Assembly (NCBI RefSeq): GCF_016862115.1
Contig: NZ_BOMI01000005.1
Coordinates: 1-64,000, forward strand
Length of the DNA stretch: 64,000 nt
Source of the DNA: Paractinoplanes deccanensis
Lineage (GTDB): Bacteria; Actinomycetota; Actinomycetes; Mycobacteriales; Micromonosporaceae
Reading direction: 5' to 3'
Within the stretch, counting starts at the first letter, position 1; every line of letters starts with the position of its first letter. The notes under the pieces were generated by a model. It was not told the origin of the DNA. It was given only the letters and a program-made list of their open reading frames with translations, and ran no database searches. Of the stretch, positions 15,570 through 24,135 are shown piece after piece. A program made the position numbers and the translations under genes.

Positions 15570-17303
15570 CTAGAACTCGAACGGGTCCAGGTGCAGCTGA
15601 CTGTCGGGCACATCCAGCTCGCGCAGGGTCGTCACGGCCGCCTCGACCAGGCCGGGCGGGCCGCACAGGTAGACGTCGCGGCGGCTCACGTCGGGCACCA
15701 GGCCGAGCAGGCCGTTCGGCGTGAACAGGCGCTTCGGGCCGGGATCGTTGCGGGAGCCGACGATGTAGCGCACCCAGGCGTCGCGGCGCTCGGCCAGGTC
15801 CTCCAGCTCGCCGCGGAAGACCAGCTCGTCGGGGCGGGACGCGCGGTAGATCACGATGGTGTCCGGCGGCATGTCCTCGAGCAGGGCCCGGATCGGCGCG
15901 ATGCCGCTGCCGCCGGCGATCAGCAGGGCGCGCCGGCGCGTGCGGCGCTGGGCCGTGAAGACGCCGAACGGGCCCTCGGCCCAGATCGGTGTGCCCGGCT
16001 TCATCGTGGCCAGCCGGGACGTGTGGCCGCCGACCGCGGTGACGGTGAGCCGCAGCCACTGCGAGTTGGGCGCCGCCGACAGCGAGAACGGGTGCGACTG
16101 CCACCAGCCGTTGCGGGTCAGGAAGCGCCACCGCATGAACTGGCCGGCCTGCGCGGGCAGCTTCTCCAGGTTCTTGCCGCCGATGTAGATCGAGAACGTG
16201 CCGGACGCCTCGCCGACCACCTCGGCGACCTCGAAGCGGTGCCGCGCGTTGAGCCAGAGCGGCTCGATCAGGCGGCCCCACACCAGCGCCGAGATGACCA
16301 GGGCGCCGAGCCCGGGCCAGAACACCGAGGCGAAACGGCCGCTCAGGTCGGCGCCGGTGGCGACCTGGTGGCCGTACCCCAGCAGCAGCACCAGGTAGCC
16401 GGCGAGGTGGATCAGATGCCAGAGCTCGTACGGGAGTTTCGCCCGCGCGGCCCGGATCGAGATCAGGCTGATCAGCACGAGGATGCCGGTGGCGACCGTG
16501 GCGCTGATCATCTCGGGGAACGTCGTGATGATCGTCCAGCCCTGGTCGACGACGCCGGTCTCGCCGGTGAGCGCGTAGCCGTACACGATGAAGACGATGT
16601 GGGCGAGGACGAGGACGACCAGGGACGTGCCGAGCCAGCGGTGCCAGCGCAGCAGGTCACGCGCGCCGACCCAGTCCTCGAGCCAGGAGACGCGGCTCAT
16701 CATGAGCAGCTGGATGAAGAGCAGGTAGCCGCCGATCAGCCCGGTGATCCGGCCGGCCGCGAGCATCAGCGTGGGCGTGTCGTTGACCGCGCCGGGCTGC
16801 GTGTCGAAGACCCACAGCGCGACGCTGGTGGCAAGCCCGGAGAAGAAGAGCAGGACGGTGAAGAGCCGGTTGCCCGAGACGGCCTCGGCGGGCGGGCGGT
16901 CGTCGGACATCGGCGGCTGCACCGAGCCGGTGGTCTTCCAGCCGGTCGGGTCGGTCTGCGACTCGATCAGGATGTCGCTGCGGCGAAACTCGTCGTCGGG
17001 CAGCCAGTTGTCGACCTCGCGGACGTCCCAGCCGGTCGAGACCTGCGGGTCGGCGTCCTGCCGGCCCCACGGGTCGCCCTGGCCGGCGGAGGAGGCCGTG
17101 CGAGCCCACGACTCGTCGGTGTCCGGTCCCGAGGATGCGCGGGCCCACGACTCGTCGGTGTCCGAGGCGGTGGCCGAGGCGGCGTACGGGGAACGGCGTG
17201 ACCAGGGATCGTCGTCCTCCGGCGCCCCGCGCAACCCGGCGAAGTACTGCTCGTCCTCGTCCGGCGCGGAGCGCTGCTGGAACGTGGGGGGTCCCTGCGC
17301 CAT
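15570..17303 (-). CDS. Ferric reductase-like transmembrane flavoprotein
   Basis: A protein of 577 aa: an acidic cytosolic N-terminal extension of about 130 residues with repeats of DESWAR, a ferric-reductase-like membrane domain of about six helices, then an FAD-binding domain (QSHPFSLSAAP) and an NAD(P)-binding domain (GGSGIAPIRALLED and CGPPG near the end). It likely moves electrons from NAD(P)H through FAD across the membrane to the covalent FMN protein encoded next. Start chosen at ATG 17303 (MAQGPP, with GAGGACT upstream); a GTG at 17351 is the alternative. First gene of the operon with the FMN protein and ApbE. Confidence 0.88.
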   Translation of the reverse strand: MAQGPPTFQQRSAPDEDEQYFAGLRGAPEDDDPWSRRSPYAASATASDTDESWARASSGPDTDESWARTASSAGQGDPWGRQDADPQVSTGWDVREVDNWLPDDEFRRSDILIESQTDPTGWKTTGSVQPPMSDDRPPAEAVSGNRLFTVLLFFSGLATSVALWVFDTQPGAVNDTPTLMLAAGRITGLIGGYLLFIQLLMMSRVSWLEDWVGARDLLRWHRWLGTSLVVLVLAHIVFIVYGYALTGETGVVDQGWTIITTFPEMISATVATGILVLISLISIRAARAKLPYELWHLIHLAGYLVLLLGYGHQVATGADLSGRFASVFWPGLGALVISALVWGRLIEPLWLNARHRFEVAEVVGEASGTFSIYIGGKNLEKLPAQAGQFMRWRFLTRNGWWQSHPFSLSAAPNSQWLRLTVTAVGGHTSRLATMKPGTPIWAEGPFGVFTAQRRTRRRALLIAGGSGIAPIRALLEDMPPDTIVIYRASRPDELVFRGELEDLAERRDAWVRYIVGSRNDPGPKRLFTPNGLLGLVPDVSRRDVYLCGPPGLVEAAVTTLRELDVPDSQLHLDPFEF

Positions 17304-17418
17304 AGTCCTCACCCGTTCACCGTCGTCATGCCGTCGGGGTGTTGTACGCACCGGCCGCGACCATCGCTCAACGGGATCCGGAAAATCTCACGACCCGGCC
17401 CCACGATAGGTTCGGCGC

Positions 17419-18630
17419 ATGCGCGCCGACGACTCCGACCTGGTCACCGTGGTCGGCATCGGCGCCGGCGGGTGGCACGACCTGTCCGGTACGCAGCAGA
17501 GCGCGCTCCGGGCGGCGCGGGTGATCCTGGGCAGCGCGCGGCAGCTCGAGCTGATGCCGGCCGAGGTCGCCGCCGAACGGGTCGCGTGGCCGTCTCCGCT
17601 GGTCCCGGCGTTGCCCGGGCTGCTGGAGGAGCACGCGGGGCCGGGGCTGTGCGTGCTGGCGAGCGGCGACCCGATGTTCCACGGCATCGGGGCCACGCTG
17701 GTGCGCCTGGCCGGGCCCGACCACGTACGCGTGCTGCCGCACCCCTCGTCGGTGTCGCTCGCCGCCGCGCGGATGGGGTGGCCGCTCGCGACGACCGAGG
17801 TGGTGAGCCTGGTCACGGCCGAGGTGGCGGTGCTGCGGCGGGTGCTCAACCCGGGGCGGCGGATCCTCGTGCTGTCGCGGGACGCTTCGACGCCGGCCGC
17901 GGTCGCCGGGCTCCTGTCCGCGGCGGGATACGGCTCGGCTTCCCTCACTGTGCTCGGGCAGTTGGGCGGACCCTCGGAGACCCGGGTTACGGCCCAGGCG
18001 GACGACTGGGACGATCCGGGCGTCGATCCGCTGAACGTGATCGCCGTCGAGTGCGGGGACGGGCCGGCCTCGTCGCTCGCGCCCGGGCTGCCGGACACGG
18101 CGTACGCCTCGGATGGCCAACTCACCAAGCGTGAGGTGCGCGCCGTGACGATGGCGGTGCTGGCGCCGACGCCGGGCGCCCTGCTGTGGGATGTGGGAGC
18201 GGGCTCGGGCAGCATCGGCATCGAGTGGATGCGCAGCCACCCGTCGTGCCGGGCCGTCGCCGTCGAGCCGCACGCCGAGCGGATCGCGAACATCCGGGCG
18301 AACGCCGGCGCGCTCGGCGTACCGGGCCTCGAGGTGATCCACGGCAGCGCGCCGGCCGCGCTGGAGGGTCTGCCCACACCGGACACGATCTTCATCGGCG
18401 GCGGGCTGACCCGCGACGGCGTGCTCGACGCGTGCCTGGCGGCGCTGCGCCCCGGCGGGCGGCTGGTCGCGAACGCGGTGACCGTCGAGTCGGAGGCGTT
18501 CCTGGCCGCCGCGCACGCCAAGCTGGGCGGCGAGATGACCCGGCTCGCGGTGAATCGGGCGTCGCCGGTCGGCGGCTTCACGGGATGGAGAGCAATGATG
18601 CCGGTGACGATCTGGTCGGTGACCCGGTGA
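17419..18630 (+). CDS. cobL: Precorrin-6Y C5,15-methyltransferase (decarboxylating)
   Basis: A protein of 403 aa, the two-domain CobL form: a CbiE-like methylase (VVGIGAGGW at about 10-18; LASGDPMFHGIG) fused to a CbiT-like SAM methyltransferase (LLWDVGAGSGSIGIEW). It methylates C5 and C15 of precorrin-6B and decarboxylates the acetate at ring C in aerobic cobalamin synthesis. TAGGTT lies 6 nt before the ATG, so the message is probably leaderless. The stop overlaps the cobM GTG start. No cobalamin riboswitch fits in the 115-bp gap upstream. Confidence 0.95.
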   Translation: MRADDSDLVTVVGIGAGGWHDLSGTQQSALRAARVILGSARQLELMPAEVAAERVAWPSPLVPALPGLLEEHAGPGLCVLASGDPMFHGIGATLVRLAGPDHVRVLPHPSSVSLAAARMGWPLATTEVVSLVTAEVAVLRRVLNPGRRILVLSRDASTPAAVAGLLSAAGYGSASLTVLGQLGGPSETRVTAQADDWDDPGVDPLNVIAVECGDGPASSLAPGLPDTAYASDGQLTKREVRAVTMAVLAPTPGALLWDVGAGSGSIGIEWMRSHPSCRAVAVEPHAERIANIRANAGALGVPGLEVIHGSAPAALEGLPTPDTIFIGGGLTRDGVLDACLAALRPGGRLVANAVTVESEAFLAAAHAKLGGEMTRLAVNRASPVGGFTGWRAMMPVTIWSVTR

Positions 18631-19373
18631 CGATCCACTTCATCGGCGCGGGGCCCGGCGCGGCCGACCTGATCACCGTACGAGGGCAGCGGTTGATCTC
18701 GGAATCCCCGGTCTGCCTGTACGCGGGCAGCCTCGTCCCGGCCGAGCTGCTCGACGCGTGCCCGCCCGGCTGCCGCAAGGTCGACACGGCGAACCTCGAC
18801 CTCGACCGGATCCTCGCCGAGATGGCGGACGCCCACGAGGCCGGGCACGACGTGGCGCGGTTGCACTCGGGCGACCCCTCGGTCTTCAGTGCGGTGGCCG
18901 AGCAGATGCGGCGCCTGGACGCGGCCGGCATCCCGTACGACATCACGCCGGGTGTGCCGGCCTTCGCGGCGGCCGCCGCGTCGCTGGGGCGCGAGCTCAC
19001 CGTCCCGTCGGTGGCGCAGACCGTCGTGCTGACCCGCACGGCCGAGCGCGCCACGGCGATGCCGCCCGGCGAGGACCTGCGCACCCTGTCGGCGAGCCGG
19101 TCGACGATGGTGCTGCACCTGGCCGTCCAGCGCATCGAGGCCGTGGTGGCGGATCTGATCCCCTCGTACGGCCGGGACTGCCCGGTGGCGGTGGTGGCCC
19201 GGGCGAGCCGCCCCGACGAGGTGATCCTGCGCGGCACCCTCGCGGACATCGCGGCGCAGGTCGAAGAGGCCGGCATCAAGCGCACGGCGGTGATCGTGGT
19301 GGGCGCCGCCCTGACGGCGGCCCAGTTCCCGGACAGCCACCTCTACTCGACGACCCGATGCCGCGAATCCTGA
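18627..19373 (+). CDS. cobM: Precorrin-4 C11-methyltransferase
   Basis: A protein of 248 aa. A tetrapyrrole methylase fold: the N-terminal FIGAGPGAADLIT SAM loop, YAGSLVP, HSGDPSVFSAVAEQM and TPGVPAFAAAAA are characteristic of CobM/CbiF. It adds a methyl group at C11 of precorrin-4. The GTG start overlaps the cobL stop by 4 bp, and its 3' end overlaps cobK by 16 bp, so the three genes are translationally coupled. Confidence 0.95.
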   Translation: MTIHFIGAGPGAADLITVRGQRLISESPVCLYAGSLVPAELLDACPPGCRKVDTANLDLDRILAEMADAHEAGHDVARLHSGDPSVFSAVAEQMRRLDAAGIPYDITPGVPAFAAAAASLGRELTVPSVAQTVVLTRTAERATAMPPGEDLRTLSASRSTMVLHLAVQRIEAVVADLIPSYGRDCPVAVVARASRPDEVILRGTLADIAAQVEEAGIKRTAVIVVGAALTAAQFPDSHLYSTTRCRES

Positions 19374-20074
19374 TCCTCGGCGGCACCACGGAGGCCCGGG
19401 CGCTCGCCGGAGCGCTGGCGCCCCGGTGCACGGTGATCACGTCGCTGGCCGGGCGGACCTCCGCTCCCCTGCTGCCCGACGGTCAGGTGCGGATCGGCGG
19501 CTTCGGCGGCGCGGAGGGGCTCCGGGCCTATCTGGTCGCCGAGCGGATCGACGTGCTGGTGGACGCGACCCACCCGTTCGCCGCCGGGATCAGCGCGAAC
19601 GCCGCCACGGCCGCGCGCGCCGCCGGGGTGCCGCTGATCGTGCTGCGCCGGCCGGGCTTCCGCGAGGAGCCGGGCGACTCGTGGCATCGGGTGGCCGATC
19701 TGGCGGCGGCGGCGAGCCTGCTCCCCCGCCTCGGCGCCAGGCGGGTCTTCCTGACCACGGGGCGGCAGGGCATCGCGGCCTTCGCCGAGGTGGACGCCTG
19801 GTTCTTGGCGCGGTCGGTGGAGCCGCCGCAACCGCCGATGCCGGCCAGGATGGAAGTCGTGCTGGACCGGGGGCCGTTCACGCTCGACGGCGAGCGGCGG
19901 CTGCTCGACCAGCACCGCATCGACGTCGTGGTCACCAAGGACAGCGGCGGCGCGGACGGCAAACTCGTCGCGGCCCGGGAACGCGGCATCCCGGTGGTGA
20001 TGGTGGAGCGGCCGCCGCTGCCGGCCGGCGTGGTCGTCGCGGCGTCGGTGGAGGAGACGGTCGGGCTGCTGTAG
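19358..20074 (+). CDS. cobK: Precorrin-6A reductase
   Basis: A protein of 238 aa. CobK reduces precorrin-6A to precorrin-6B with NADPH. Motifs: N-terminal LILGGTTEARALA, DATHPFAAGISANAA, LTTGRQG and VTKDSGGADGKLVAARE, all typical. The ATG start lies inside the end of cobM. The order L-M-K places the neighbouring steps together; the rest of the pathway is not in the window. Confidence 0.95.
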   Translation: MPRILILGGTTEARALAGALAPRCTVITSLAGRTSAPLLPDGQVRIGGFGGAEGLRAYLVAERIDVLVDATHPFAAGISANAATAARAAGVPLIVLRRPGFREEPGDSWHRVADLAAAASLLPRLGARRVFLTTGRQGIAAFAEVDAWFLARSVEPPQPPMPARMEVVLDRGPFTLDGERRLLDQHRIDVVVTKDSGGADGKLVAARERGIPVVMVERPPLPAGVVVAASVEETVGLL

Positions 20075-20324
20075 CCCGGGCCGCTGCCGGGCGACCCCCA
20101 ACGCCCACCGACTCCCAGCGCCCACCGACACACAGCGCCCGCCCTCCCAAAGGGGGCCCCCGTCCTCTGGGCGACATCGTGCCCGAAAACGTCGAGATCG
20201 TGCAGCCGCCCTGTGGACAGGTCGCGGCACCACCCTGTGGACAACTCGGGATGGGGAGCAGTGTGCCCGAAAAGTCTTCAGGCTGGACTTGTCAGTTTGG
20301 GCTGAAGAAATTACCGTTGCAGGC
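20075..20324. other. Intergenic region with short direct repeats
   Basis: A 250-bp gap after cobK. It contains a small GC hairpin just after the stop (CCCGG/CCGGG), three degenerate copies of a GCGCCCACCGAC-like unit around 20100-20145, and two copies of CACCCTGTGGACA-like sequence near 20208-20240. An AT-richer patch at about 20289-20318 probably holds the MarR promoter. No gene is supported. Confidence 0.5.
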
Positions 20325-20765
20325 GTGCCAGAGATCCCCGATTCCGCGCTGCGGGCCGCCACCGAGGTGCGCGTCGTCTTCAGTCGCCTGCGCCGGCGGC
20401 TTCGCGAGGTGGCGAGGCTCGACGAGCTGACGCCCTCGCAGACGTCGGTGTTGAGCCGCCTCGACAAGGGCGGGCCGGCCTCGTCGTCCGACCTGGCGGC
20501 CGCCGAGCGGGTGCGGCCGCAGTCGATGGCCGCCACGATCGCCGCGATCGAGCAGGCGGGGCTGGTCACGCGCACGCCGGATCCGGCGGACGGGCGCAAG
20601 CAGCTGATCTCGCTGAGCGAGCTGGGGCGCGAGAAGATCAGCGTCTCTCGCCAGGCGCGCGAGGAGTGGATGGCTCGGGCGCTCGCCGACGACTTCACCG
20701 AGGAGGAACGCCAGGCGCTGATCGCGGCGCTGCCCCTGCTGGACCGTTTGGCCGGCCGCCGATGA
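20325..20765 (+). CDS. MarR family transcriptional regulator
   Basis: A protein of 146 aa with a winged helix (SSSDLAAAERVRPQSMAATIAAIEQ, then DGRKQLISLSELG for the wing). The GTG at 20325 gives a normal MarR length; the frame runs on upstream to a TTG at 20289, which I judge less likely. Its stop overlaps the ATG of the MFS transporter, so it is probably an autoregulated repressor of an efflux operon induced by the transported compound. Confidence 0.88.
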   Translation: MPEIPDSALRAATEVRVVFSRLRRRLREVARLDELTPSQTSVLSRLDKGGPASSSDLAAAERVRPQSMAATIAAIEQAGLVTRTPDPADGRKQLISLSELGREKISVSRQAREEWMARALADDFTEEERQALIAALPLLDRLAGRR

Positions 20766-22114
20766 GGGTGGCGGTCGCCGAGAGCGGCACCGCGTTCGAT
20801 CGGCGGCTGATCGTGCCGATGGTGCTCGGGTCGGTGCTCAACCCGATCAACTCGTCGATGATCGCGGTGGCTCTGGTGCCGATCGGGCTGGCCCTCGGCG
20901 CCCTGCCGTCCGAGACCGCCTGGCTCGTGTCGGCCCTCTATCTGGCCACCGCCACCGGGCAGCCCGTCGTGGGCCGGCTCGTCGACCGCTACGGACCGCG
21001 CAGGCTCTACCTGGCCGGCAGTGCGCTGGTCGGGCTGGCGGGGCTGATCGGCCTGCTCGCGCCGAACCTCGGCGTGCTCATCGTCTCGCGGGTGCTGCTC
21101 GGGCTCGGCACGTGCGCCGGCTATCCGGCCGCCATGTATCTGATCCGGCGAGGCAAGGACAGCCCCGGCGGCGTGCTGACCGCGCTGGCCGTCTCCGCGC
21201 AGACGATCGTCGTGGTGGGGCCGACGCTGGGCGGGCTGCTGATCGGCGCGGCCGGGTGGCGGGCGATCTTCGCCGTCAACGTCCCGCTCGCGCTGGCCTG
21301 CGTGGTGTTCGGGCTGCTGCGGCTGCCCCGCTTCGACGGCGCGGCGCCCGAGACGCCGCTCGACTTCCTCGGCATCGCGCTGTTCGCCGGGACGCTGACC
21401 GCGCTGATGCTCTACCTGATGGATCCGGCGGCCGGCGACCTGTGGCTGCTGGGGGTGATGGCGCTCTGCGCGGCCGGGTTCGCCTGGCGGGAGATGCGCG
21501 CGCCCGACCCGTTCCTGGACCTGCGCGTCTTCGGCGGCAACGCGCCCCTGATCGCCACGTACGGGCGCGCGCTGCTCGCGCAGACCGCCTCCTACGCGAT
21601 CCTGTACGGCTTCACGCAGTGGCTGGAGGCGGGCCGTGGCCTGAGCGCCGCGCACGCCGGCCTGGTGCTGCTGCCGATGTCGCTGTTCGCCATCGTGATC
21701 TCGACCGTGACGGGGCGCCGCGCGGCGTACCGGGGCAAATTGATCGTCGGTGGTCTCGGGCAGCTGGTGGTCAGCGTGCTGATGCTCACCCTCGACTCGG
21801 GCAGCCCGCTCTGGCTGCCCGTGCTGCTGACGCTGATCTGCGGCCTGCCGCAGGGCCTGAACGGCCTGGCCAACCAGAGCGCCCTCTACTACCAGGCCGA
21901 CCCGGCGCGCATCGGCGCCGCGTCGGGCCTGCTGCGCACCTTCAGCTACCTGGGCGCCATGGTCTCCTCGGCCGCCACCGGCGTCTTCTTCAAGCACGGC
22001 GCGGACACGGCGGGCCTGCACGGCCTAGCGATCTTCCTGAGCGTGGTGGCCGCGCTGATGCTCGTCATGACCCTGGCCGACCGATCCCTGTCCCGAGTCG
22101 GGCGAACCCCCTGA
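20762..22114 (+). CDS. MFS drug efflux-type transporter
   Basis: A protein of 450 aa with 12-14 predicted membrane helices. The loop after helix 2 has motif A (GRLVDRYGPRR). The helix-1 sequence PINSSMIAVALVPIG resembles the DHA2 branch, which uses the proton gradient to export drugs. It is translationally coupled to the MarR gene (ATGA) and followed after 10 bp by an isochorismatase-fold hydrolase, so the trio looks like an export-and-modify resistance unit. Confidence 0.88.
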   Translation: MRVAVAESGTAFDRRLIVPMVLGSVLNPINSSMIAVALVPIGLALGALPSETAWLVSALYLATATGQPVVGRLVDRYGPRRLYLAGSALVGLAGLIGLLAPNLGVLIVSRVLLGLGTCAGYPAAMYLIRRGKDSPGGVLTALAVSAQTIVVVGPTLGGLLIGAAGWRAIFAVNVPLALACVVFGLLRLPRFDGAAPETPLDFLGIALFAGTLTALMLYLMDPAAGDLWLLGVMALCAAGFAWREMRAPDPFLDLRVFGGNAPLIATYGRALLAQTASYAILYGFTQWLEAGRGLSAAHAGLVLLPMSLFAIVISTVTGRRAAYRGKLIVGGLGQLVVSVLMLTLDSGSPLWLPVLLTLICGLPQGLNGLANQSALYYQADPARIGAASGLLRTFSYLGAMVSSAATGVFFKHGADTAGLHGLAIFLSVVAALMLVMTLADRSLSRVGRTP

Positions 22115-22124
22115 AAGGCACGAC

Positions 22125-22709
22125 ATGCCCATCACCACCCTTGACCCGAAGACCGCTCTCGTCGTGGTCGACCTCCAGCGTGGCATCGTCGCCGTGCCGG
22201 TCACCCCGCACGCCGCCACGGACGTCGTCGCCCGCACCGCCGAGCTGGCCGGCGCGTTCCGCGAGCGCGGCCTGCCCGTCGTGCTGGTCCGCGTGACCGG
22301 CCGCCCCGACGGCGCCGACTCGCCGAAGGGCCGCACCGACGCCGGCGCCGGCTCCCCGGCCGTACGCCCCGACGGCTGGGACGAGATCGTCGAGGAGCTC
22401 ACCAGCGGCGACGACATCATCGTCACCAAGCGCAACTGGGGCGCCTTCTACGGCACCGACCTCGACCTCCAGCTGCGCCGCCGGGGCGTCACCCAGGTGG
22501 TCCTCACCGGCATCGCGACCAGCATCGGCGTCGAGTCGACGGCCCGCGCCGCCCACGAGCACGGCTATCACGTCACGATCGCCACCGACGCGGTGAGCGA
22601 CCGCGACGCCGGCACACACCGCAACGGCATCGAGAAGATCTTCCCCCGCCTGGCCGAGACCGGCACGACCGCCGAGATCCTGGAGGTCCTGGCCGAGCGG
22701 GAGCGGTGA
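22125..22709 (+). CDS. Isochorismatase-fold hydrolase lacking the catalytic Cys
   Basis: A protein of 194 aa. Isochorismatase-like fold with Asp16 (VVDLQRG) and Lys102 (VTKRNWGAF) in place. The cysteine used by amidase members is Gly135 here (ATSIGVESTA). True isochorismatases such as PhzD/EntB also lack this Cys and act by the Asp, so it may hydrolyse a vinyl ether or have another role; nicotinamidase-type chemistry is unlikely. It is the third gene of the MarR-MFS operon. Confidence 0.85.
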   Translation: MPITTLDPKTALVVVDLQRGIVAVPVTPHAATDVVARTAELAGAFRERGLPVVLVRVTGRPDGADSPKGRTDAGAGSPAVRPDGWDEIVEELTSGDDIIVTKRNWGAFYGTDLDLQLRRRGVTQVVLTGIATSIGVESTARAAHEHGYHVTIATDAVSDRDAGTHRNGIEKIFPRLAETGTTAEILEVLAERER

Positions 22710-22713
22710 GCGG

Positions 22714-24105
22714 TCAGGATCCCAGCAGCCAGGTCGCCAGCTTGCGGGCCTTGGCGGGACCCCACGAGCCCTGCGGGTACGACGCGGGCGCGGGCGGCGA
22801 GTCGAGCAGCGGCCTGACGGTCTTCCAGGTGGCGCTCAGCCCGTCCGGGCGGGTGAAGAGCGCGCGGTCACCGGTCAGCACGTCGTGGATCAGGCGGACG
22901 TACGGGGGCAGCGGCTCGGCGTCGGGAAGCTCGGCCAGTGGCAGCTGGACGTGGCCGGGCTCCAGGTCGAGCGCCACGCCGGGGCGCTTGGCGAGCAGCG
23001 ACAGGTCGATCGCGCCGTCGCCGGCCAGGTCGAAGGTGAGCACGTTCGACTGGGCCGGCAGCGCGGACAGCGGGCCCTTCGGGGACTTGAGGACCAGGCT
23101 CACCACCTGCCGGCTCTCGGCGAGCTTCTTGCCGGTGCGCAGCAGGAACGGCACGCCACGCCAGCGCGGGTTGTCGATCCAGAGCCTGGCGGCCACGTAC
23201 GTGTCCGTGCGGGAGCCGCGGCGCACGCCCTTGATCTGCTTGTAGCCCGCGTACTGCCCCAGCACCACCTCGGCGGGGTCGAGCGGGCGGAACGCGCGGA
23301 TCACCTTTTCGCGGGCGGCCTGCAGATCGGCCGAGCCGAGGCCGGCCGGCGGCTCCATGGCGACCTCGGCGGCCACCTGGAACAGGTGGGTCACCAGCAT
23401 GTCGAGCACCGCGCCGGTCGCGTCGTAGAACTCGGCGCGCTGCTCGACGCCGAGGGTCTCGGGCACGTCGATCTGCACGCTCTCGATGTGGTCGCGGCTC
23501 CACATCGCGGCGAAGGCCTCGTTCGCGAACCGGGCGACATGCAGGTTCTGGGTCGCCTCCTTGCCGAGGAAGTGGTCGATCCGATAAACCTGCTCCTCCT
23601 TCAGCACCCGGTGCACGAGCCGGTTGAGCGACTGGAACGACGACGGCGAGGTGCCGAACGGCTTCTCGTAGACGACGCGCGCGTTCTCGGCGAGGCCGTG
23701 CGTGCCGAGCGCCTCGGTGATGCCGGGGAAGGCGACCGGCGGGATGGCCAGGTAGTGCACGAGCTGAGCCTTCTCGCCGAGCTGGGACCGGGCCTCGGCG
23801 ATGACGTCGAGCAGGCTGCCGGGGTCCGCCGAGGCGAAGCCGCCGCCGGCGAAGCGCAGCCGCGACGCGAACTCCCGCCACGGCCCCTTGCCGGGTGCCG
23901 GGCCGAACTCGGTCAGCGCGTCGTGGACGTGCTTGCGGAAGTTCTCGTGCGAGACGTCACCGCGCCCGTTGCCGACCAGGATCCAGTCGTCGGGGAGCAG
24001 CCCCTCGATCGCGAGCGTGTAGAAGGCCGGCAGCACCATGCGCCGGGCCAGGTCACCGGTGGCTCCGAAGAGCACGAACAGGGTGGGGCCGGGAGTCGTC
24101 GCCAT
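22714..24105 (-). CDS. zwf: Glucose-6-phosphate 1-dehydrogenase
   Basis: A protein of 463 aa. N-terminal dinucleotide motif GATGDLA (14-20), EKPFG (147-151), and the active-site signature RIDHFLGKE (175-183) with catalytic His are intact. It oxidises glucose-6-phosphate to the 6-phosphogluconolactone, feeding the pentose phosphate pathway. Slightly shorter than the usual 480-510 aa. It is not next to tal/tkt/opcA, so it may be a second copy rather than the housekeeping one. Convergent with the isochorismatase-fold gene (4-bp gap). Confidence 0.93.
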   Translation of the reverse strand: MATTPGPTLFVLFGATGDLARRMVLPAFYTLAIEGLLPDDWILVGNGRGDVSHENFRKHVHDALTEFGPAPGKGPWREFASRLRFAGGGFASADPGSLLDVIAEARSQLGEKAQLVHYLAIPPVAFPGITEALGTHGLAENARVVYEKPFGTSPSSFQSLNRLVHRVLKEEQVYRIDHFLGKEATQNLHVARFANEAFAAMWSRDHIESVQIDVPETLGVEQRAEFYDATGAVLDMLVTHLFQVAAEVAMEPPAGLGSADLQAAREKVIRAFRPLDPAEVVLGQYAGYKQIKGVRRGSRTDTYVAARLWIDNPRWRGVPFLLRTGKKLAESRQVVSLVLKSPKGPLSALPAQSNVLTFDLAGDGAIDLSLLAKRPGVALDLEPGHVQLPLAELPDAEPLPPYVRLIHDVLTGDRALFTRPDGLSATWKTVRPLLDSPPAPASYPQGSWGPAKARKLATWLLGS

Positions 24106-24135
24106 GAACCGGCGTTTGCCCGCGCGGGCGGGCGG

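Noticed and set aside
17304-17418. Cobalamin riboswitch before cobL
   Set aside because: The gap is only 115 bp, no B12-box-like sequence was seen, and the cobL start looks leaderless.
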